From positions 32,610-96,609 of the forward strand of contig CAZKTA010000011.1 in NCBI GenBank assembly GCA_964555645.1: a DNA stretch of 64,000 nucleotides, written 5' to 3'. This DNA is from DTLC01 sp964555645 (GTDB taxonomy: Bacteria; Verrucomicrobiota; Verrucomicrobiia; Limisphaerales; DTLC01). The position numbers and the translations under genes are program-made. The notes under the pieces were generated by a model that was given only the letters and a program-made list of their open reading frames with translations, was not told where the DNA came from and searched no databases. This document shows, in pieces, positions 59,095-64,000 of this stretch. The number at the start of each line of letters is the position of its first letter. Position 1 is the first letter of the stretch.

Positions 59095-60278
59095 TCAACC
59101 TCCACACATCGCCAGGACCGGTTGAAGAATGCTTCTGCCGCCAACAAAAGCGGCGCGCAACCGGTGGACTGCCTGAGCGTCGAATGGCAGGCCGCAGCTC
59201 TCATACATCTTCGCCAGCAGTTCCAACTCCGCCCGCCGGGTGCGACCGTCTATGACCACCGTGACCGTGAAGATCGTCAGGGCAAGTTTCTCTTCCTCAG
59301 GTGTCAGGTTCTTGAACGCTCCCAGGCCGGTCCAGCGCGGTTGAACTTGTTCCGGCGTCAGCTTCATTGCCGGCAGCAACCGCGTCAGCAACACGTAGTA
59401 GTTCGGATGGGCGTCAGCGGTGAGTATCATCAGCTCGGCCACGCCGCCGAGAATCACTTGCCGCCCCTGTTCGCTCAACAGATTGCGATGCCGTGAAACG
59501 TGTTCGGCCAGCTCCTTCGCCGCCCAGGGCCCGAGCGCGCGAACGCGTCCCTGCCGCAGCACCCAACCTGTGACCGCCGCGTTCCAGATCGCATAGACGG
59601 GGATGGCGACCAGCGGAATGAACACGCGAAGCACGGCGCGGGCCAGCAGCCGGCGCAGGAAGATTCGCGCCAGGAAACTGGTGGCGCTGACCTTTAGCCG
59701 GTAAAGCAGCGCCCACAACACCAGCTTCCAGCGCGGCGTTCGGGCGTACGGATTGATGCCAAACATGGTCTGATGAATGTTGGGCATTTCCAGCGCCGCC
59801 CGCACTAGCGCCCGGCTAACCACGGCGCCAACTTCCTCCTTCGCCAATTCCACTCCGGCGATGGCGCTAAGCTTCCCCACCCCTGCAGCGCGTTCCAATA
59901 CAGAAAGCAGATTTCAATCACGCTGACCACGACGATCAACACAACAAACGCGATCCAATAGGAAAGTTGCTCGCGCCACAGGGCAGGTGACATTTCGCCG
60001 CCAAGCCGGGCGCTGACTGCCACCTCGAAACCTCCGAGGATTACGCCCGCTACCACCCCCGCCAGAGCTGCGCGAAAAACCGTCTGCCGTTCCAGACGCT
60101 TGAAGCGCAGCCACTCCTCGGGTGAGAGCAGGTGCGGGCTCAAGACCTCGGCTGTGCGCCAGCGCTGAAGCAATTGGAGACCGTAACGCTCAAGCAGATT
60201 GATGCGCGCCTCGCCGTCGCTGGGGGCGGTTGCCGCCGGCTGTCCGTTGGCCACGGATTGACCTGGATTGTCTTTCAT
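59095..60278 (-). pseudogene. LBF_2804-like membrane protein split by a frameshift
   Basis: Two minus-strand frames form one protein. The first (from the ATG at 60278) ends its homology at EICFLYWNALQG; the second resumes at GKLSAIAGVELAKEEVGAV and continues FGINPYARTPRWKLVLWALL, then LGPWAAKELAE and VIDGRTRRAELELL. The frames join cleanly if one G is restored in the run GGGG (plus-strand CCCC 59880..59883), giving NALQGVGKLSA. It resembles the LBF_2804 family (membrane region plus a helical C-terminal domain), function unknown. Homopolymer position means a base-call error is as likely as true loss. Confidence 0.6.
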
Positions 60279-60543
60279 GAACAACGCGCGGATTGGCCGC
60301 TCAGTTAATCCTATGTTTGTGCAGGTTTGATATGGCCAAAAACCGGTCGCTTTGGCAATCCAACTTCAGCGATTCGTACTTTTTTCAGCCCGCGACTACG
60401 GGCCGCCGCCATGCGGGCCTCTTTCATGTCAGCTTCTCAGCGCCGGGGCAACGTCTTTCATTCTCCGGCCGCGCCTGCATGGCGATTGGTTCGCTCGTTT
60501 ACTTCTCAACGCCGATTCAAAGCCTGTTCGTTTTTGAAACGCC

Positions 60544-61263
60544 TTACCCGCCGAGATCGCGTCGCAGCAAAGCGTCCAGGCGCGCGGGCGAGAGTACTGT
60601 GAGCGTCTTGCCTTTCACCTCGAGCAGATTCTCGGCGCGGAATTTGGCCAGCAGACGCGACAGTGTTTCGCCAACCGTTCCCAACTCGGCTGCCAGCGCC
60701 TGTTTGGTGAAGTCCAACTCAATGCGCGTCGGTTGTTGACTTGTGCGATCCGGGCAACGCTCAATCAGCCAGTGCGCAAAACGGGTTTCGACATCCTTGA
60801 GCGTGAGGTCGTCCAAGCGTTCCACCAAAGTGTGGAGGCGCTGACTGATGGCGCTGAACATGCGGATGGCAAATTCCGGCTTGCGCCTGAGCAACGCCAG
60901 AAAACCGTCTTTTTGCACCAACAACACGCGCGATGCTTTCTCTGCCCGGGCATAGGCCGGGTAGCCCCCATGCCCAACCAAAGCCGCCTCGGCAAATGAT
61001 TCACCGGCGCGAAAAATGTGGATCACCTGTTCTTTGCCTGCAGCGTTGAGCCGATGCACGTTAATCGCGCCGCTTTGTACAACGTAAAACCCGCGCACAG
61101 GATCGCCTTGGTGGAACAGGTAATCGCCCTTGCTCAACGACCTGGCTGATGTAATTGCCACGATCTGACCCAAATCCGCCTCAGTCAACCCACCGAACAG
61201 TTGGCATTTACGCAGTGCATGTGCCGTGGATACAGCTTGCAGCATAGAAGTGTTAGCAACCAT
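60544..61263 (-). CDS. Crp/Fnr-family transcriptional regulator
   Basis: 239 residues: cyclic-nucleotide-binding-like beta barrel (LFHQGDPVRGFYVVQSG, FRAGESFAEAAL), dimer helix, and a C-terminal winged helix with AAELGTVGETLSRLLAKF. The recognition helix has E-x-x-S-R, the residues that in FNR and DNR read TTGA half-sites, which agrees with the box upstream of hcp. No cluster-binding N-terminal cysteine array as in FNR is present (Cys near residue 17 only), so it is closer to DNR-type sensors. ATG at 61263; 17 nt after purL. Confidence 0.88.
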   Translation of the reverse strand: MVANTSMLQAVSTAHALRKCQLFGGLTEADLGQIVAITSARSLSKGDYLFHQGDPVRGFYVVQSGAINVHRLNAAGKEQVIHIFRAGESFAEAALVGHGGYPAYARAEKASRVLLVQKDGFLALLRRKPEFAIRMFSAISQRLHTLVERLDDLTLKDVETRFAHWLIERCPDRTSQQPTRIELDFTKQALAAELGTVGETLSRLLAKFRAENLLEVKGKTLTVLSPARLDALLRRDLGG

Positions 61264-61280
61264 CTCGCGGCTTTGGTCAT

Positions 61281-63791
61281 CTATGCCATCGCCCGGGCAA
61301 TTGAATTCCACCAAAGATCATGCAGTTCACGCAACTCCCAATTGAACTGGCCTGCGCCAGTTTTGACCACGAGTTTATCGCCGCCTACTGTGCCGATCTG
61401 TATTGCAGGCACACCCATTAGCTTAGCGCGCTCGACCACTTTCACCGCGTCCAGCGGTTTGCAACTGAGCACGACACGCCCCTGGGTCTCACCAAAGAGC
61501 AAAGCATCGAGACGGGTTTGTAGTTCAGCCTTCAGATTGGTCAAATCTACTGTGGCACCGATTACCCGGGGTGTGTTCCGTGCAACCTGCTGGCTGATGC
61601 AGCACTCGGCTAGGCAAACGGCCAGACCGCCTTCGCTGCAGTCGTGCGCGCTTTTGATCAGGCCCGATTGTATCAGCCCAAGCAACGTTGTATGCAGTGT
61701 TTGTGCCTGCTCAAGATCGCAGCGCGGCGGCGTGCCGGTTTTCCTGCCGTGTATAACTTGCAGATAAGCAGAGCCACCAAGGCCCTGCAATGGATCTGCG
61801 GTGTCAACGGGTGCACCCAGCAAAACAATTGCGTCACCTTCGTCTTTGAACCACTGGGTTGTAATATGCTCAGCGCGTTCGATCAAGCCGACCATTACAA
61901 CCGTTGGAGTCGGGTCAATTGGCCCGAGGGGACTTTGGTTGTAAAGCGAGCAGTTGCCACCGGTCACAGGCACGTTCAACGCACGACACGCGTCAGCCAA
62001 GCCGCGTACGCTTTCGGTCAGTTGCCAGTATATTTCCGGGTTGAGCGGACTGCCGAAATTCAAATTGTCCGTGATACCTAATGGTGTTGCACCTGAGCAG
62101 GCAAGGTTGCGCGCAGCTTCGACCACGGCAATTTTGCTGCCTTCGTACGGATCAAGATAAACGTATGCGGCATTACAGTCGGATGTTATCGCAATGAACT
62201 TTTCGGGCACGGGACGCGGTTGTTGCCCAGGCCAAAGTGGTGGGATAGAATCGTGTTTGATCCGCACCACTGCGGCGTCGCTGCCGGGGCATACCACTGA
62301 ACCGTCGCGCACCATGTGATCGTACTGGCGATAGACCCAGTTTTTGGACGCAATCGTCGGCCAGGCAACAAGGCGTCTGAGTGAATCGGTTGGATCTGTC
62401 AGATCCGGCAAACTATCAAGCCGGAACGCTCGCACAGTCTTCAAATACTCCGGCTGGCGCGCTGTGCGTATGCACACGGGGGATTCAGTTGCGAGCGGTT
62501 TGCTAGGGATATCTGCTACAACCTTACCCTTGTGTTTGACCACCATTCGACCTGTGTCTGTTACCACACCGATCTCGGCCCAGGGCAAGTCCCACTTGTC
62601 GAAGATTCGTTTGACCTCTTCCTCGCGGCCTTTATGGACGATGATCAACATGCGTTCCTGTGATTCAGAAAGCATGATCTCGTAGCTGGACATGTTCGGC
62701 GCGCGTTGTGGTACCTTGTCTAAATCAATCTCAATGCCGGTACCTGCGCGTGCTGCGGTCTCGCAGGTTGAACATGTCAACCCTGCTGCGCCCATGTCTT
62801 GCATGCCCGCAACCGCACCTGTGGCAAGCAACTCGAGACACGCCTCGCACAACAGCTTTTCCATGAACGGGTCGCCAACCTGCACCGCACCGCGCTGGTG
62901 CTCGGCTGAGTCCTCAGTCAAGTCCTGCGACGCAAACGCTGCGCCGGCCAAACCATCACGGCCGGTGGGTGGCCCGACGTAAAAGACCGGATTGCCAACA
63001 CCTTTTGCGCACGCACGCATAATCTGCTCGTGTCGCAACACACCCAGACAAAACACATTTACAAGTGGGTTACCCTCGAATGCCTTATCGAAGTACACCT
63101 CACCGGCAAGCGTAGGTATGCCGAAACAGTTCCCATAATGCGCAATACCAGCCACCACGCCGGCAAACAACCGACGATTGTTCTTCAGCGCAGCCTCTTT
63201 TTCGCCATTTGCAGGAGTCACTGTAACAAAGCCCTGACCAGTTTCAGATTTTTCGGTTTGAGTAGCACACACACCCTCGTGTGCTGCCGACGCGGCCGCG
63301 TTGTGGGCATTTCCTTTCACGGTTGACGAAGCATCAACCGCTGCGCCCGAGGCGGGTGCACGCACCAATCCAGTTTCATTTGTTATCGGGCCAAACCGCA
63401 GTGAGTCCAGCGCACAAATGGGCCGCGCGCCCATGGTGAAAATATCGCGGATGATACCGCCTACGCCCGTGGCTGCGCCTTGGAACGGCTCTACTGCGCT
63501 GGGGTGGTTATGTGACTCGACCTTGAACGCTATTGCCAAGCCGTCGCCAATATCAATTATGCCTGCGTTTTCTTCGCCTGCGCCGACCAACACACGCCCC
63601 GAGCGCGTCGGCAACATGCGCAGCAACGGCTTGGTACTCTTGTACGAGCAATGCTCGCTCCACATTACCGAGAATATGCCCAGCTCGGTATAGGTCGGCT
63701 CGCGCCCGAGGATTTCCTTGATCTTGACGTATTCCTCAGGCGTGAGGTTGTGCTGCGCGACCAATTCAGGTGTAATGACAGGGTCGGTCAT
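61281..63791 (-). CDS. purL: Phosphoribosylformylglycinamidine synthase, PurL subunit, with insertion
   Basis: ATP-dependent amidation of FGAR. The 836-residue protein carries [41 protein letters not shown], the repeat-half equivalents [12 protein letters not shown] and [16 protein letters not shown], as in the small PurL. It is about 100 residues longer than the usual 720-750. About 65 extra residues lie at 138-204, between RFGPIT and [17 protein letters not shown], rich in Ala, Ser and Thr. I chose the ATG at 63791 (an upstream in-frame start at 63827 is less likely). It needs PurS and PurQ, not seen here. Confidence 0.94.
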   Translation of the reverse strand: MTDPVITPELVAQHNLTPEEYVKIKEILGREPTYTELGIFSVMWSEHCSYKSTKPLLRMLPTRSGRVLVGAGEENAGIIDIGDGLAIAFKVESHNHPSAVEPFQGAATGVGGIIRDIFTMGARPICALDSLRFGPITNETGLVRAPASGAAVDASSTVKGNAHNAAASAAHEGVCATQTEKSETGQGFVTVTPANGEKEAALKNNRRLFAGVVAGIAHYGNCFGIPTLAGEVYFDKAFEGNPLVNVFCLGVLRHEQIMRACAKGVGNPVFYVGPPTGRDGLAGAAFASQDLTEDSAEHQRGAVQVGDPFMEKLLCEACLELLATGAVAGMQDMGAAGLTCSTCETAARAGTGIEIDLDKVPQRAPNMSSYEIMLSESQERMLIIVHKGREEEVKRIFDKWDLPWAEIGVVTDTGRMVVKHKGKVVADIPSKPLATESPVCIRTARQPEYLKTVRAFRLDSLPDLTDPTDSLRRLVAWPTIASKNWVYRQYDHMVRDGSVVCPGSDAAVVRIKHDSIPPLWPGQQPRPVPEKFIAITSDCNAAYVYLDPYEGSKIAVVEAARNLACSGATPLGITDNLNFGSPLNPEIYWQLTESVRGLADACRALNVPVTGGNCSLYNQSPLGPIDPTPTVVMVGLIERAEHITTQWFKDEGDAIVLLGAPVDTADPLQGLGGSAYLQVIHGRKTGTPPRCDLEQAQTLHTTLLGLIQSGLIKSAHDCSEGGLAVCLAECCISQQVARNTPRVIGATVDLTNLKAELQTRLDALLFGETQGRVVLSCKPLDAVKVVERAKLMGVPAIQIGTVGGDKLVVKTGAGQFNWELRELHDLWWNSIARAMA

Positions 63792-63807
63792 GGGAAAAAT
63801 TGAAAGT

Positions 63808-64000
63808 CTAAGATTCGGGCAGGCCAAGCCAAGTCAACGGTAGTGAATTGAATTTGTAGTGGCAACCCACACTTTCAATGTAATCTAGCACATCTTTGTA
63901 AGCGGGCTTTTTGAACCAATCATTCAGCACGTAAACGTATTCCACCTTCAGACCTAGCCCACGAACTAATTTTTGGAACTGCTTCTTTTTGAAATCGCAC
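63808..64000 (-). CDS. Partial gene, C-terminal end only
   Basis: The last 63 codons of a gene that runs off the window. It reads [20 protein letters not shown], then [20 protein letters not shown] and [15 protein letters not shown], stop at 63808. It ends 17 nt before purL and shares its direction. The ending reminds me of the C-termini of some type II restriction endonucleases, but I cannot confirm it from this fragment. Confidence 0.5.
   Translation of the reverse strand, partial: CDFKKKQFQKLVRGLGLKVEYVYVLNDWFKKPAYKDVLDYIESVGCHYKFNSLPLTWLGLPES

Overview
The window looks like a chromosomal segment of a Verrucomicrobiota bacterium (PVC superphylum). Three things point there: a 50-residue basic protein of the Chlamydiae/Verrucomicrobia/Planctomycetes small-basic-protein type (49510..49662), a prepilin-type protein with a [18 protein letters not shown] leader (20625..19855), and a short conserved GTLTVSVGGLRWLPAHGK-type protein (44741..44508). 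Most of the window is housekeeping. There is no phage, insertion sequence or CRISPR array.

Layout. 1-5.3 kb, minus strand: HAD hydrolase, folC, a decayed gene remnant, pyrG and kdsB. 5.4-8.3 kb, plus strand: a coupled membrane-protein/spermidine-synthase-like pair, then a HisJ-type PHP phosphatase. 8.8-11.2 kb: an AAA ATPase and a TOPRIM-like partner, each interrupted by one in-frame stop, then thrH. 11.4-20.6 kb: a small Cys-rich protein, membrane proteins, a divergent Nramp transporter, a giant AsmA-like protein, an M20 dipeptidase and the prepilin. 21-31 kb: mtnA, hpnA-like epimerase, def, parB, comB, ogg, a PAP2-GT39 fusion, rsgA and a TtuA-like thiolase. 31.2-37.1 kb: tRNA-Ala, gap with a clear terminator, then a minus-strand block dapF-dapA-dapB-folK-maf. 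37.6-44.7 kb: GH2 glycosidase, an interrupted membrane-anchored protein, tRNA-Sec and a polyferredoxin. 44.9-49.7 kb: tRNA-Leu, a DEDD exonuclease, an MlaE-MlaF-MlaD lipid-transport operon and the small basic protein. 49.8-57 kb: SH3-like protein, folD, a small conserved protein, dprA, an APC-UspA transporter and purF. 57.3-64 kb: hcp with an FNR-type operator, a frameshifted membrane gene, a Crp/Fnr regulator, purL and a partial gene.

The most notable observation is at 40.8-43.1 kb. A 677-codon reading frame is interrupted only by a TGA (42029..42031). A short perfect hairpin begins 14 nt after the TGA, and a selenocysteine tRNA (selC, anticodon TCA) lies about 1 kb downstream. This makes the gene a candidate selenoprotein with a U-x-x-x-C motif in a membrane-anchored extracytoplasmic domain. 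Against it, two unrelated genes in the window carry in-frame TAA and TAG, and two more look frameshifted, so ordinary decay or base-call error is a live alternative.

Other points: a DapF with serine at both catalytic cysteine positions, a PurL with about 65 extra residues, an MlaF-type ATPase with Asn replacing the Walker B glutamate, and an FNR-type box upstream of hcp that fits the Crp/Fnr regulator 3 kb away.
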